Of a stretch of DNA of 64,000 bases, positions 28,018 to 37,255 are shown piece after piece. A program made the translations under genes and the position numbers. The stretch is from CAZLMW01 sp964560875 (GTDB taxonomy: Bacteria > Myxococcota_A > UBA9042), in assembly GCA_964560875.1 (NCBI GenBank), contig CAZLMW010000029.1, positions 10,282 through 74,281 on the forward strand, given 5' to 3'. Each line of letters starts with the position of its first letter. Positions within the stretch are counted from its first letter, which is position 1. A model generated the notes under the pieces. That model saw only the letters and a list, made by a program, of their open reading frames with translations. It was not told the DNA's origin and made no database searches.

Positions 28018-30516
28018 GTGCGGTGGCAACGCCTATTCGCGCTCCTGGGGCTCGCCGCCATCGCCGCGGTCCCCGAAGCGCTCGTGCATCACGACAACCC
28101 GACGGTCGGCTTCCAGGTCTGGATGGTCCTGCAGCTGCTCGGCGTCATCGTCGCTGCGATCGGCGTGGCGGCTGCGGCGTCCGTGCTCGGCCTCATGGTC
28201 CTGCGCATCCTGATCAAACCGGTGCAAGACCAGCCGTCTACGTTTGTCGCCTGGTCGTTTCTCCGCGCCCAGGTGATCGGCCACCCCGTGCCCATTCGTA
28301 TCGCTCGCTGGATCCGCGAACAGGTAGAAGCCGCCCCGGAGCGCGAGCGCGCTGTCGCAGGTTGGAAGCTGTTGCTAGGAGCGCTGGTGGCAGCCGCCGC
28401 AACGACCGGTGCCGTGCTGATCTTGCGGCAGGCCATCGTCGTCGGTCAGCCGATCGACACGATCGGGTTCATCGCGATTCGAAATGTCGGCGCCGCGGTC
28501 GGCATTCACGGGTTCTTGCTGCTCTCGGCGTCGTTGCCATGGCGCCGCGCCCGGCTCGTGCTGCCCATCATTGTCGCGATCCTGCTCCTGGCCGCCGTCG
28601 TCGGGGCGTCGTTTTTGCCAGTGGTGCGCGATTACGTTCATCCGCCGACATTCGCGATAGGTTTGGTCTGCGCCACGATCCTTGTCACCGTCTCGCTGAC
28701 TCGTCATCGCCACGCGCGCATTCGCCTCGGACGCGGTCTGAGCGGAAAGCTGCTTTGGATGCTTGTGGTCGCCGCGATCGTCGCCGCGATCCTGACCGCA
28801 GGTGGCCCCCTCGCGATCCCCGTCTACACCGGCGCCTTCTTGCTCGGTGCGACGGCCCTGTACGTGCTCGCCCAGTCACAGCCCAAGGTGACGCTGCCGG
28901 TGTTCGTCTCGATCGTTGGCGTCGCGGCAGGCACGTGGGCGTTGATCGTCGTGCTCTCGGTGATGGGCGGCTTCGCGTCCGACCTGCGGGCGAAGATGTT
29001 GGTGGCCAACGCGCATGCCCTCGTCGAAAACCCGGGGCGCGCCCAACCTCTTACCAACTGGCGCGAGCTGGCCGGCGGGTTGCGCGGTGTCGATGGCGTC
29101 GTCGGCGTGAGCCCCCAGGTCCGCGGCGACGCGATCGTCAGCTCGACCTTCAACGTCAACAACTTCGTATCTTTGCGCGGCATCGATCCGCGGCTCAGAG
29201 GGGTCCAGCGCGAGCTCGGTTCGACCATCGTGACCGGTTCGATGCGCTTGCTCTCCCACCCCGATCGCATCGGCCGTGACGACTGGCGCGTGAGGCGCCC
29301 CCTGGGGCTCGAAAACGACTTGCCGACCGCGCCCACGACCACGAACCACGCCGCCAAATCGGGCGACGATCCCGGGACGGAAGACGTCGACGACAACGAC
29401 GACGAGCTCGACGCGATCCTTCAGCTTGCCCCCGGGCCCGCATCCCCGCGGCCGCCACGCGACCCCATCGCGCTCCCGAGCGGCGGGGTGCCCATCGATC
29501 CATTGGCGGTCGACGCTGACTTCGAGGTGCCGATCGCCGGATCCGACCCCGCAAAGGACACCGTGGACAAGCAGGCCGAGCAAAACGGAAAAGACCCCGA
29601 CGCCGTCTCCGGCGAAGCGGTGCTCGAAGCCCTGGATGTCCCCGATCCGTCGAGCTCCGGCGCGCGCCTCGACATCCCGTGGCGCACCGGGGGAACGGAC
29701 GTGATGGCACCGGTCGCGCCCGGTGTGCTGATCGGCGCGGAGCTGGCCCGGTCTCTGCAAGTTGAGCTCGGCGACCGCGTCGAAATCATCACGCCCGACG
29801 CCGACGTGGGCCCCACGGGAATGCGTCCTCGGGTCCGGACGTTCCGTGTCGCCGGCACATTTGAGACCGGCCTGTACGACGCGGACAGCAAGGTCGCTTA
29901 CGTCACGCTTGAGACCGCGAGCGCCTACTTCAACCTCGAAGGCGCCGCCAACGTGATCGAGCTTCGCCTCGCTGCACCCGAGCATCCCGATGCCGTCCTC
30001 GCCGGCGTACGCGCGGCACTGCAAAATACCGGTGCGAGCAAGGACATCGAGGTTCTCGATTGGCGCGCCCTCAACCGCTCGCTTTTCTCAGCGCTGGCTT
30101 TCGAACGTCTCGTCATCTTCCTGGTGCTCGCTTTGATCATCTTGGTGGCGTCGTTCGCCATCATCTCTGCGCTGACGATGGTGATTCTCCAAAAACGCAA
30201 CGGCATTGCGATGTTGCAAGCGATGGGGGCGAGCCGCAAAGAGGTGCGCGCAGCGTTTGTGCAAATGGGCGGTGTGATCGGCTGCATTGGCACGATCGCG
30301 GGGCTGATTCTTGGGCTCTCGACCTGCGGCTTGATCGCTACCCTTGGCATCAAGCTCCCCGAAGCGTACTACGTCCGCACGTTGCCGGTTTCGGTCGAGA
30401 TCGCGGAGGTTTCGGCGGTTGTGATCGCCTCTCTGGTCATCTCCCTTGTAGCCACCGTCTTTCCTGCTAAAAGTGCCGCCCAGCTCAGCCCCCTCGAAGG
30501 CCTCCGATATGAGTGA
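28018..30516 (+). CDS. lolC: LolC/E-type lipoprotein-releasing permease, strongly enlarged
   Basis: 832 residues from a GTG at 28018, twice the usual 400-420. The LolC opening motif appears as F-V-A-W-S-F-L-R-A at 76-84, but the first canonical helix (L-P-V-F-V-S-I-V-G-V-A then V-L-S-V-M-G-G-F) begins only near 293. About 200 residues with roughly six to seven hydrophobic helices are inserted between, and two more helices precede the motif. The periplasmic domain has a second insert at about 430-565, acidic and Pro-rich. The MacB/FtsX-like C-terminal part with three helices (about 697-816) and A-M-G-A-S-R-K-E is normal. LolC/E with LolD extracts lipoproteins from the inner membrane. lolD overlaps by 8 bases. 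lolC or lolE cannot be distinguished; a single permease may act as a homodimer (LolF-like). Confidence 0.85.
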   Translation: MRWQRLFALLGLAAIAAVPEALVHHDNPTVGFQVWMVLQLLGVIVAAIGVAAAASVLGLMVLRILIKPVQDQPSTFVAWSFLRAQVIGHPVPIRIARWIREQVEAAPERERAVAGWKLLLGALVAAAATTGAVLILRQAIVVGQPIDTIGFIAIRNVGAAVGIHGFLLLSASLPWRRARLVLPIIVAILLLAAVVGASFLPVVRDYVHPPTFAIGLVCATILVTVSLTRHRHARIRLGRGLSGKLLWMLVVAAIVAAILTAGGPLAIPVYTGAFLLGATALYVLAQSQPKVTLPVFVSIVGVAAGTWALIVVLSVMGGFASDLRAKMLVANAHALVENPGRAQPLTNWRELAGGLRGVDGVVGVSPQVRGDAIVSSTFNVNNFVSLRGIDPRLRGVQRELGSTIVTGSMRLLSHPDRIGRDDWRVRRPLGLENDLPTAPTTTNHAAKSGDDPGTEDVDDNDDELDAILQLAPGPASPRPPRDPIALPSGGVPIDPLAVDADFEVPIAGSDPAKDTVDKQAEQNGKDPDAVSGEAVLEALDVPDPSSSGARLDIPWRTGGTDVMAPVAPGVLIGAELARSLQVELGDRVEIITPDADVGPTGMRPRVRTFRVAGTFETGLYDADSKVAYVTLETASAYFNLEGAANVIELRLAAPEHPDAVLAGVRAALQNTGASKDIEVLDWRALNRSLFSALAFERLVIFLVLALIILVASFAIISALTMVILQKRNGIAMLQAMGASRKEVRAAFVQMGGVIGCIGTIAGLILGLSTCGLIATLGIKLPEAYYVRTLPVSVEIAEVSAVVIASLVISLVATVFPAKSAAQLSPLEGLRYE

Positions 30517-31255
30517 AGTCGCCCCGGAAATGCGCGATGTCGAGCGCGATGCACAAGCATCTGCGTCGGTGCCGCTCATGGTGGCGACGGATGTCTGCAA
30601 GCGGTTTCTGCTCGGCGCCCGGCCGGTCGAGGTGCTGCGCGGCGTGAACCTGACGATCCAAAAGGGCGACATGCTCGCCATTGTCGGTCGTTCGGGCTCG
30701 GGCAAGTCGACGCTGCTTCACCTTCTCGGCGCGCTCGATGAGCCCACGAGCGGAACCATCGTCTATCACGGGCGCCCGCTCGCCGAGCTTGGCGACGCCG
30801 AGATGGCGGCCTTTCGCAACCGCACGATCGGCTTTGTCTTCCAGTTTCATCACCTCCTGCCCGAGCTCACAGCGCTCGAAAACGTGCTGATGCCCGCGCT
30901 GATCGCCCGCAAGCGTCGCGCGGAGGTCCGGGATCGCGCACTGAACCTGCTCGATCGCGTCGGCCTCGCGCATCGACTCGAACATCACCCCGGCGAATTG
31001 TCCGGCGGTGAACAGCAACGCGTCGCGCTTGCTCGCGCCCTGGTGATGCAGCCCGAGATCGTGCTGGCCGACGAACCCACCGGAAACCTCGACGGCAACA
31101 CCGCCGGGGAAATGCACGACCTTATCGAGGAGCTGAACCGGGAAACCGGCACCGCCTTTCTCGTCGTTAGCCACAACCGGGAGCTCGCCGGTCGTATGGG
31201 GCGCGTGTTGATGATGGCCGATGGCATGGTCAGCGATTTCGCGGAGGCGGCGTGA
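30509..31255 (+). CDS. lolD: LolD, ATPase of lipoprotein-releasing ABC complex
   Basis: 248 residues. Walker A G-R-S-G-S-G-K-S-T, Q-loop F-Q-F-H-H-L-L-P-E, signature L-S-G-G-E-Q-Q-R, Walker B I-V-L-A-D-E-P-T-G-N-L-D and H-loop S-H-N-R-E are all present. F-Q-F-H-H-L-L-P-E-L-T-A-L-E-N is typical of LolD. The ATG at 30509 overlaps the permease by 8 bases, and the stop overlaps the bamA start as GTGA, so translation is coupled. It drives transfer of outer-membrane lipoproteins to the periplasmic carrier; many clients are encoded in this window. Confidence 0.95.
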   Translation: MSEVAPEMRDVERDAQASASVPLMVATDVCKRFLLGARPVEVLRGVNLTIQKGDMLAIVGRSGSGKSTLLHLLGALDEPTSGTIVYHGRPLAELGDAEMAAFRNRTIGFVFQFHHLLPELTALENVLMPALIARKRRAEVRDRALNLLDRVGLAHRLEHHPGELSGGEQQRVALARALVMQPEIVLADEPTGNLDGNTAGEMHDLIEELNRETGTAFLVVSHNRELAGRMGRVLMMADGMVSDFAEAA

Positions 31256-33636
31256 ACGTGCGGCGGATCCTGACAGCGATCGTGATATGCGTCGCTTGCG
31301 GCGCCGTCGCAGCGCCAGGTCTCGTCCAGGCGCAGGCCGGCGCTGGGCTCGGGCCGACGAGGGGCGTGTCCGGTCAGTTGCCGGTTTTTGTCGTGTCCAA
31401 GGTCGAGCTCGGCGGCATCGAGCGCGTCGACGCCAAGGCCGTCCGCAACAAGATGCTGATCAAGACCGGCAAGCGCCTCGACCCCGCGCTGATCGCCCGC
31501 GACATCCAGCGTGTCTTCGAAACCGGCCTCTTCGATGACGTTCGCGTCGGCTTGCGTCGCGACCCCAACAACAAGAACGGCGTGATCGTCCGCTTCCAGC
31601 TCCTCGAACGCCCATCGATCGCCAGCGTCGAGATCGAAGGCGCCGAGCAGCTCACGGTCGATGCGGTTCTCAAGGTGGTCGACCTGCGCTCGGGCAACCT
31701 CTTTTCGCCGGCCGAAGCGCAGCAAAACGCCAACAAGATTCGCGATCTCTATGTCGAGGAGGGCTATTTCCTTGCGTCGGTCAAGCACAAGGTCGTCAAC
31801 CTCAAGGACAACCGCGTCGAGGTCGTCTTCGCCATCACCGAGCGCGCCGAAATCAAGGTCCGCAAGATCGACATCCTCGGCAACAACGGTGTGTCCGACG
31901 CGGACATCAAGCGCGTGCTGAAGACCCAGGAGGGCTCGGCCATGTCGATCCTCGGCAAGTCCGGGGCGTTCAAGCGTGAGCAGCTCGAGTACGACGTGCA
32001 GATCATCCAGTACCTCTACCTGACCAAGGGCTACATCCAGGCCAAGGTCCAGGAACCCGAGGTCAGCCTTTCGGCCGACATGCGACACGTGCGGATCAGC
32101 ATTCGCGTGCACGAGGGCCCGAAGTTCACGGTCGGCAAGGTCGGCATCAAGGGCGACTCGAAGGTGCCGGTCAAAGACCTGCTGCCCAATCTGCAGCTGA
32201 AGGAAGGGGACGTCTTCAACTACGCGCTCGTGCAGAAGGACAGCCAGCTGCTCTCCGGCGCGCAGAAGAAACACGGCTTTGCCTTCGCCACGGTCAGCAA
32301 CGAATCGGTGCCCCACGCCAAGACGCGTAAGGTCGACTGGACCTACCACATCCAAAAAGGCAGCAAGGTCTACTTCGGGCAAATCCGGATGCTCGGGGCC
32401 CAGACCACCCGCGACAAGGTGATCCGCCGCGAGCTCGCGTTCACCGAGGGCGAGCTCTACAACGAAGCCAAGCTCAACGCGTCCAAGATCCGCGTGCAGC
32501 GGCTCGGCTTCTTCGACAAGGTCGACATCAAGACCCGGCCAACGCGCCATCCGCAGGTCGTCGATGTGGTTGTCGAGGTCAAGGAGCGCACGACCGGCAC
32601 GTTCCAGGTAGGCGCCGGCTTCTCGAGCGTCGACAACTTCATTACGACCGCGCAAATCAGCAAAGACAACTTCCTCGGTCGCGGCCAGCGCTTGAGCTTC
32701 CAGGCGTCGCTGTCGGCGATTCGCACGATGGCGCAGGGGTCCTTCATCGAGCCCTACTTCCTCGACACGAACGTCACGTTCGCCGTGTCGTTGTCCAAGT
32801 TTCAGACCCTGTACACCGACTTCACGCGCGACAGCACCGGCGGTTCGATGAGCTGGGGTTATCGGTTCTCGCCCACTCTTCAAGGCGACGTGACAAGCAA
32901 CATCGAGTTCGTCGACGCGGAGATCGGCGGTCTGTCCGGGCGCAAAGACGTGCCGATTGCCAGCCTCTTCAACTCCGGTCTGACGACGTCGCTGCGCTTC
33001 ACCCTGACCTTCGACAGCCGCAACGACCGCTGGATGCCGTCGACGGGCTGGTTCATCTCCGGCACCGCGGAATTCGCCAAACCGGTGCTTTCGGGGCTGG
33101 GCCTTGGGATCCGGCAGAACGACTTCAACCGCTACACCGGACGGTTGCGTCGCTACTTCCCGTTGCCGCTTGAAGCGATCTTGAAATTCAACCTCGTCGG
33201 CGGCTACATCAGCGCACCGGCCGGGCAGCAGGTCCCCTTGTTCGAGCGCTTCTTCATGGGCGGCATCTTCAACGTGCGCGGCTACCAGCGAAACACGCTC
33301 GGCCCGAGTCTCGGCGTCCCGACCAGCGGCGACCCCGGCGCGTCCTTGAGCCCGTTCAATATCGGCGGCAACAAGCAACTGTACCTCAACAGCGAGCTCG
33401 AAATCCCGATCGTCCAGGCGCCCGTCAACCTGCGCGGACTGCTGTTCTTCGATATCGGCAACGCGTTTGGCGAGGGCGAACCGATCTCGCTGGGCGGTAT
33501 GCGCATGAGCTTCGGCTGGGGCGTGCGCTGGTTCTCGCCCGTCGGCCCGCTTCGTTTCGAATGGGGCGTGCCGATCAACCCGCTGCCCAGCGAGGAGTCG
33601 CTGGTCTTCGCGTTTACTATCGGCAACTCGTTCTGA
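31252..33636 (+). CDS. bamA: BamA, outer-membrane beta-barrel assembly factor
   Basis: 794 residues, the family norm. A signal peptide (basic start, hydrophobic stretch, cleavage near V-Q-A-Q-A) is followed by five POTRA domains over about residues 48-420, each with the G-N-N-x-x-x-S/T or V-E-I-E-G pattern. The C-terminal half is a 16-strand barrel with the loop 6 motif V-R-G-Y (V-R-G-F in many relatives) and a terminal F. It inserts outer-membrane barrels. The GTG start at 31252 overlaps the lolD stop, so bamA belongs to the lysS-lolC-lolD-bamA operon. In many relatives skp follows directly; here skp lies 5 kb away. Confidence 0.95.
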   Translation: MNVRRILTAIVICVACGAVAAPGLVQAQAGAGLGPTRGVSGQLPVFVVSKVELGGIERVDAKAVRNKMLIKTGKRLDPALIARDIQRVFETGLFDDVRVGLRRDPNNKNGVIVRFQLLERPSIASVEIEGAEQLTVDAVLKVVDLRSGNLFSPAEAQQNANKIRDLYVEEGYFLASVKHKVVNLKDNRVEVVFAITERAEIKVRKIDILGNNGVSDADIKRVLKTQEGSAMSILGKSGAFKREQLEYDVQIIQYLYLTKGYIQAKVQEPEVSLSADMRHVRISIRVHEGPKFTVGKVGIKGDSKVPVKDLLPNLQLKEGDVFNYALVQKDSQLLSGAQKKHGFAFATVSNESVPHAKTRKVDWTYHIQKGSKVYFGQIRMLGAQTTRDKVIRRELAFTEGELYNEAKLNASKIRVQRLGFFDKVDIKTRPTRHPQVVDVVVEVKERTTGTFQVGAGFSSVDNFITTAQISKDNFLGRGQRLSFQASLSAIRTMAQGSFIEPYFLDTNVTFAVSLSKFQTLYTDFTRDSTGGSMSWGYRFSPTLQGDVTSNIEFVDAEIGGLSGRKDVPIASLFNSGLTTSLRFTLTFDSRNDRWMPSTGWFISGTAEFAKPVLSGLGLGIRQNDFNRYTGRLRRYFPLPLEAILKFNLVGGYISAPAGQQVPLFERFFMGGIFNVRGYQRNTLGPSLGVPTSGDPGASLSPFNIGGNKQLYLNSELEIPIVQAPVNLRGLLFFDIGNAFGEGEPISLGGMRMSFGWGVRWFSPVGPLRFEWGVPINPLPSEESLVFAFTIGNSF

Positions 33637-33727
33637 TCACAAGCACTGAAAATCATGGCCTTGCACCCGAAGTGACCGGCATTGTGATTAGCCCTGATCA
33701 GCCCGGTCCAGATGAGGCGCCGAATCG

Positions 33728-34129
33728 ATGACTGCGCAGCCACTGCACCTGCACCGAGGCGATCCACTCCCCGCGCTCGGGGTCGACGGCTTCGACATCG
33801 CTGATCACGCCCGAAAATGGCTGCTCATCGTGGTTGTCGATGAGTTAAACGACCGACTTCGAGAGGACGTGGCGACCGCAGTCGAGCGCTTTGGGCGAGC
33901 CACGGACGTTCGTTATGTCGCGGCTCAAACCCACGCCGCTGACGACGTGATCGCCGATCCGGATGGCGTCGCGACCCGTCGACTGGGCGCGCTCGTCGAT
34001 GAAGACGCGCGCTTCACTATCGCAGTGGTGGTTGAGCCCGGTGGTCGCGTTCAAGCGAGCTGCGACGATACGAAGGCAGCTTTGGCTGTGAGTATGGCGC
34101 TCGAAGCGGCCGTCCACAGACGGCGTTGA
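33728..34129 (+). CDS. hypothetical protein, possibly thioredoxin-fold derived
   Basis: 133 residues, no signal peptide. The opening H-R-G-D-P-L-P-A-L-G-V-D-G and the strand W-L-L-I-V-V-V-D-E resemble the start of redoxin/AhpC-type domains, but the region where P-x-x-x-T-x-x-C should lie has no Cys; the only Cys is near residue 111. It may be a degenerate, non-enzymatic redoxin or something unrelated. It starts at an ATG 91 bases after bamA without a strong ribosome site. Confidence 0.55.
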   Translation: MTAQPLHLHRGDPLPALGVDGFDIADHARKWLLIVVVDELNDRLREDVATAVERFGRATDVRYVAAQTHAADDVIADPDGVATRRLGALVDEDARFTIAVVVEPGGRVQASCDDTKAALAVSMALEAAVHRRR

Positions 34130-34156
34130 GCAGGCTGCAAGCACCGGTCATTCGCT

Positions 34157-34999
34157 TCAGCTGAGCGACCTGGTCGGCGTGGACTGGGTGCCCACGATGT
34201 GGCGCGTAGGCTGAAATCCTTCAGGGAGGATGCCCTGCTTGACGGCGACGGCGACCGCGGCGTGCGTCCCGATGTCGTTTTCGCGCGGAATCATGCCCGA
34301 GACGCGCCAGATGATTCGCTCGAGTGTGCGGAAAAAGCGCACACGTTGCAGCGGGCCGTTCATCCAGCCGTTGGTGATGCAGTAGTGCGATTCGAAGGGC
34401 ACGGTGTGGTGCTTGGCGTGCTCAGAGACGGTCAGGAACACGCCGGCTCGTTGCAGCGCGCGGACGGGCAGCCACAGGTCCTTGCGACGCATGTGGGCCC
34501 ACTTGTGAATCTGGTTGGTGAGCATGATCCAAAAGGCAAATGACAGCGCGAAAGCGTGAAACAGCACCCAGAACGCCGACCCGTCGATCGGCATCAGCAG
34601 CACCCCGACCTGCACCGGGATAAGGACCATGCAGTTGTCACCATTGGTCTCGATCAGGCCCTTCTTGGCGAGGTCGCGCGGCGCGGCGTGGTGCTCGCGG
34701 AAGTTCTTGACGAGGGTGGGACCGAGAATCGGCAGCTCGACCGTTCCCCACGTGTCGGCCAGCCAGTGCACGAAGCCCGAGACGAAGTCCGCCGCGATCA
34801 TCCCCACCAGGAAAGCGACAAGGAGCAGCCAGCCGTGAGCCCAGAGATCCGTGGCCTGCATCAAGCGCACGACCATCGCCGCGACCAGGCCGGTGAAGAC
34901 GACGACGGAGCCACCCTCGAGCGCCTTTTTCTTCCACGTGTAATGTGCACGCAGCTCGTCGGCGTCTTGCTGCTCGATGCGGACGGGTGATTCGTTCAT
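34157..34999 (-). CDS. carF: plasmanylethanolamine desaturase (CarF/TMEM189 family)
   Basis: 280 residues, almost identical in length to Myxococcus CarF (281). The lipid desaturase domain carries all His clusters: H-W-L-A-D-T-W-G, R-E-H-H, H-K-W-A-H and E-H-A-K-H-H followed by S-H-Y-C-I-T-N-G-W. Four hydrophobic segments fit a di-iron membrane enzyme. The family forms the vinyl-ether bond of plasmalogens. In M. xanthus this links to singlet-oxygen and light signalling. The ATG at 34999 is favoured over an upstream TTG at 35038. It stands alone, convergent with the hypothetical gene at 33728 and divergent from a lipoprotein. Ether-lipid synthesis genes are not in the window. Confidence 0.93.
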   Translation of the reverse strand: MNESPVRIEQQDADELRAHYTWKKKALEGGSVVVFTGLVAAMVVRLMQATDLWAHGWLLLVAFLVGMIAADFVSGFVHWLADTWGTVELPILGPTLVKNFREHHAAPRDLAKKGLIETNGDNCMVLIPVQVGVLLMPIDGSAFWVLFHAFALSFAFWIMLTNQIHKWAHMRRKDLWLPVRALQRAGVFLTVSEHAKHHTVPFESHYCITNGWMNGPLQRVRFFRTLERIIWRVSGMIPRENDIGTHAAVAVAVKQGILPEGFQPTRHIVGTQSTPTRSLS

Positions 35000-35137
35000 G
35001 GCGTCGGCCTTGGGTCGGGCTTGATGTCCTACCGTCAACCGCCAGCGGACTCAAGCGGTGAATCGCGCGGAGATGGTGCAGAGATGCCACAACGGGGCAC
35101 ACTTGCCCGGTCTTCTCATCAAAGGGGTGACGACGCG

Positions 35138-35770
35138 ATGAAAACGCCGAATTGCTCCCGACAAAGCTCTTCTCCGCGGCTGCTGTGCGTCGCTGTTGTC
35201 GTCGTTTCGCTGGCCGCGTGCGGCAAAACCAAGTCCTTTTCCAAACCGAAGACCGGTTCCAGTCAGAAGGTCGGTTCCAGTCAGAAGATCGGTTCCAGTC
35301 AGAAGATCGGTTCCAGTCAGAAGATCGGTTCCAGTCAGAAGATCGGGCGGGGCGCGAAAGTGGCTCAAGAGCCGGCCGTTGGGGTGCACAAAGCGACGAA
35401 AGACCAGCCTGCAGTGGCGCTGTCGGGGGCCGCTACCCTGTTGGATGCTGCAGGTTTGGCCACGGCAGCGACGCAGGGCGAACTGGACCGTGTCCGGCTG
35501 CGGATCGATGAACTTACGGAGGGCGCGGAGACGGCCGTCGCAGCTATCGAGATCAGACCGCCGACCGGTGCGCAGTTGGTGCAGCTGGACGCTGCGTTTT
35601 CCGATGCCAAGAGGTCGGTGATGATCGACGCGCAACTCGCACGCATGGGCGGCCAACTCGATCCGGCGGCGCGGGCTGCCGTTGCCGCGTACACGAAGCG
35701 ACGACATGCGGACCTGATGGCGCGACTTGCTGCGGCTGGACGCAAGCATCGTGACGCCGCCAAACGCTGA
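35138..35770 (+). CDS. lipoprotein with tandem hexapeptide repeats
   Basis: 210 residues. The ATG at 35138 follows AAAGGGG. Signal peptide ends in lipobox S-L-A-A-C (Cys near 28). Right after the Lys/Ser-rich start of the mature chain comes G-S-S-Q-K-V/I five times, then R-G-A-K. The remaining 130 residues are helical, with D-E-L-T-E-G-A and A-R-A-A-V-A-A-Y-T-K-R-R. No family is recognised. The repeats form a basic Ser/Gln/Lys stalk next to the lipid anchor and may reach through or along peptidoglycan. Confidence 0.75.
   Translation: MKTPNCSRQSSSPRLLCVAVVVVSLAACGKTKSFSKPKTGSSQKVGSSQKIGSSQKIGSSQKIGSSQKIGRGAKVAQEPAVGVHKATKDQPAVALSGAATLLDAAGLATAATQGELDRVRLRIDELTEGAETAVAAIEIRPPTGAQLVQLDAAFSDAKRSVMIDAQLARMGGQLDPAARAAVAAYTKRRHADLMARLAAAGRKHRDAAKR
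35255..35344 (+). repeat. five tandem 18-bp in-frame repeats
   Basis: The unit is GGTTCCAGTCAGAAGATC. The first copy has G for A at one position; the other four are identical. Nearly perfect DNA identity, including third codon positions, indicates recent duplication and possible copy-number variation. Each unit adds six residues, so changes keep frame. Confidence 0.95.
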
Positions 35771-35793
35771 CAGCCAGCTCTCGTGCAGAGCGC

Positions 35794-37146
35794 TCAGAGG
35801 TAGGCGCCCTCTTTGGCCCATTTGCCGCTGCGGTAGGCCAGGTGATCGAGGATCGCCTTGACGACGAAGGCCAGCGGGATCGAAAGCCAGACGCCGAACG
35901 CGCCGAGTCCGAGCGGGAAGCCGAGCAGCCAGGACAGCGGGATCTGCACGAGGAAGGTGGTCCAGACGTTGATCTTGAGGCTGGTCATCGTCTCGCCCGA
36001 CCCTTGCAGGAGGCCGACATACGCGATGTGGACGCCGAAGATGGGCATGCCCCAGCCGAGAACTTCGATCCATTGCACGGCATAAGCGGCGAGCGGCGTG
36101 CCGGCTTTGACGTCGAAGATCCCAATGATCGCGTCTTCGAAGCCGATGAAGAACGCGCCCGGGATCCCCATGATGAGCACGCACAAGATCAGGGACGCGC
36201 GCAGCGTCTCGCGGGCGTGATCGGCGTCGTGGGCTCCGAGTGCCTGGCCGACGAGAGCGCCGGTTGCCTGGGAGACGCTCATGCCCGGCACAAACGCGAG
36301 GGCTTGGATTCGCAGTCCAACACCGTGTGCGGCGACCGCTAGCTCGTCGATACGCCCCAGCAAGCCGACAATCGTCAAAAAGCCGGCGTTGAGGACGACC
36401 ATATCTGCCGCCGCCGGCCACCCGACCCGGGCGAGGGCCCTGGCGAGATCCCAATCGACCGGTTGAGGTCGAATCTGCAGTTTCACGCCCGGCACGGTTT
36501 CGCGCGACAGGAGCACGGCCATCACGGTGGCCGCGAAGAGCTGCGAGACGACCGTTCCGATGGCAGCGCCTTGGACGCCCAGCGCCGGCAGTCCCAGGTT
36601 GCCGAGGATCAGCCCGTAATTGAGCACCACGTTGAGGCCGTTGCTGGCCAGCGCGATCACAAACGGAAGCCGCGTATTGCCGACCCCGCGCAAGACTCCC
36701 GCGTAGAGGATGTTGAGGTAGTAAAAGACCGTGAGCGTCATCATCGGCCGCAGGTAGTCGAGCCCGAGCTGCAAGGTCGCTTCGGTCGCGCCGAGCATCA
36801 GCAGGATTTGTGGAGCGGCGATGTTGCCAACCACGGCGATGATGATCGCCAGGCCGATGGTGAGCTGGCTGGACTGCAGCAGGACGTGATTGACGCGTGC
36901 GTCGTGACGCGCCCCGTGCGCGCGTGCAACGTTGGCCACGGTGCCGACCGTCAGGCCGAGCATCGCCACCATCAGCAGGAAGATCACCTGGGTCGCGTAG
37001 CTCAGCGCCGCGAGCGCATTGGCTGCGTCGGGAAGGCGACCACACATCGCGGTGTCGACGGCGAGCGCCAGGACATTGAGCACGTTCAGCCCAACGATGG
37101 GCCACGCGAGAGAGACAAGCTCCCCCATGATGGCGCGCTTGGACAT
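35794..37146 (-). CDS. MATE-family efflux transporter
   Basis: 450 residues with about twelve hydrophobic helices, as usual for MATE. Two homologous halves can be seen, starting near residue 10 (L-A-W-P-I-V) and 240 (V-G-W-P-A-A-A-D). The family signature regions G-V-L-R-G-V-G-N-T and G-L-L-Q-G-S-G-E-T are both present. MATE carriers expel cationic drugs, dyes or secondary metabolites using Na+ or H+. The ATG at 37146 is preferred to the GTG one codon upstream. No regulator is adjacent; it is convergent with the repeat lipoprotein. Confidence 0.92.
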   Translation of the reverse strand: MSKRAIMGELVSLAWPIVGLNVLNVLALAVDTAMCGRLPDAANALAALSYATQVIFLLMVAMLGLTVGTVANVARAHGARHDARVNHVLLQSSQLTIGLAIIIAVVGNIAAPQILLMLGATEATLQLGLDYLRPMMTLTVFYYLNILYAGVLRGVGNTRLPFVIALASNGLNVVLNYGLILGNLGLPALGVQGAAIGTVVSQLFAATVMAVLLSRETVPGVKLQIRPQPVDWDLARALARVGWPAAADMVVLNAGFLTIVGLLGRIDELAVAAHGVGLRIQALAFVPGMSVSQATGALVGQALGAHDADHARETLRASLILCVLIMGIPGAFFIGFEDAIIGIFDVKAGTPLAAYAVQWIEVLGWGMPIFGVHIAYVGLLQGSGETMTSLKINVWTTFLVQIPLSWLLGFPLGLGAFGVWLSIPLAFVVKAILDHLAYRSGKWAKEGAYL

Positions 37147-37255
37147 CACAGGCAGGCCTGGGCAGATGGGGACGGCGATCGCAGGGAGCGCTGCGTTCAG
37201 AGCAGCGGTGGACGGGGACTATACGTTCGATGCCGCCAAGGCCCAAACGCCGGCG

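Noticed and set aside
30985..33378. 797-codon - strand frame
   Set aside because: Antisense to lolD/bamA, whose families are certain.
35255..35344. possible CRISPR-like repeat
   Set aside because: Repeats are contiguous, without spacers, and in frame inside a lipoprotein gene.
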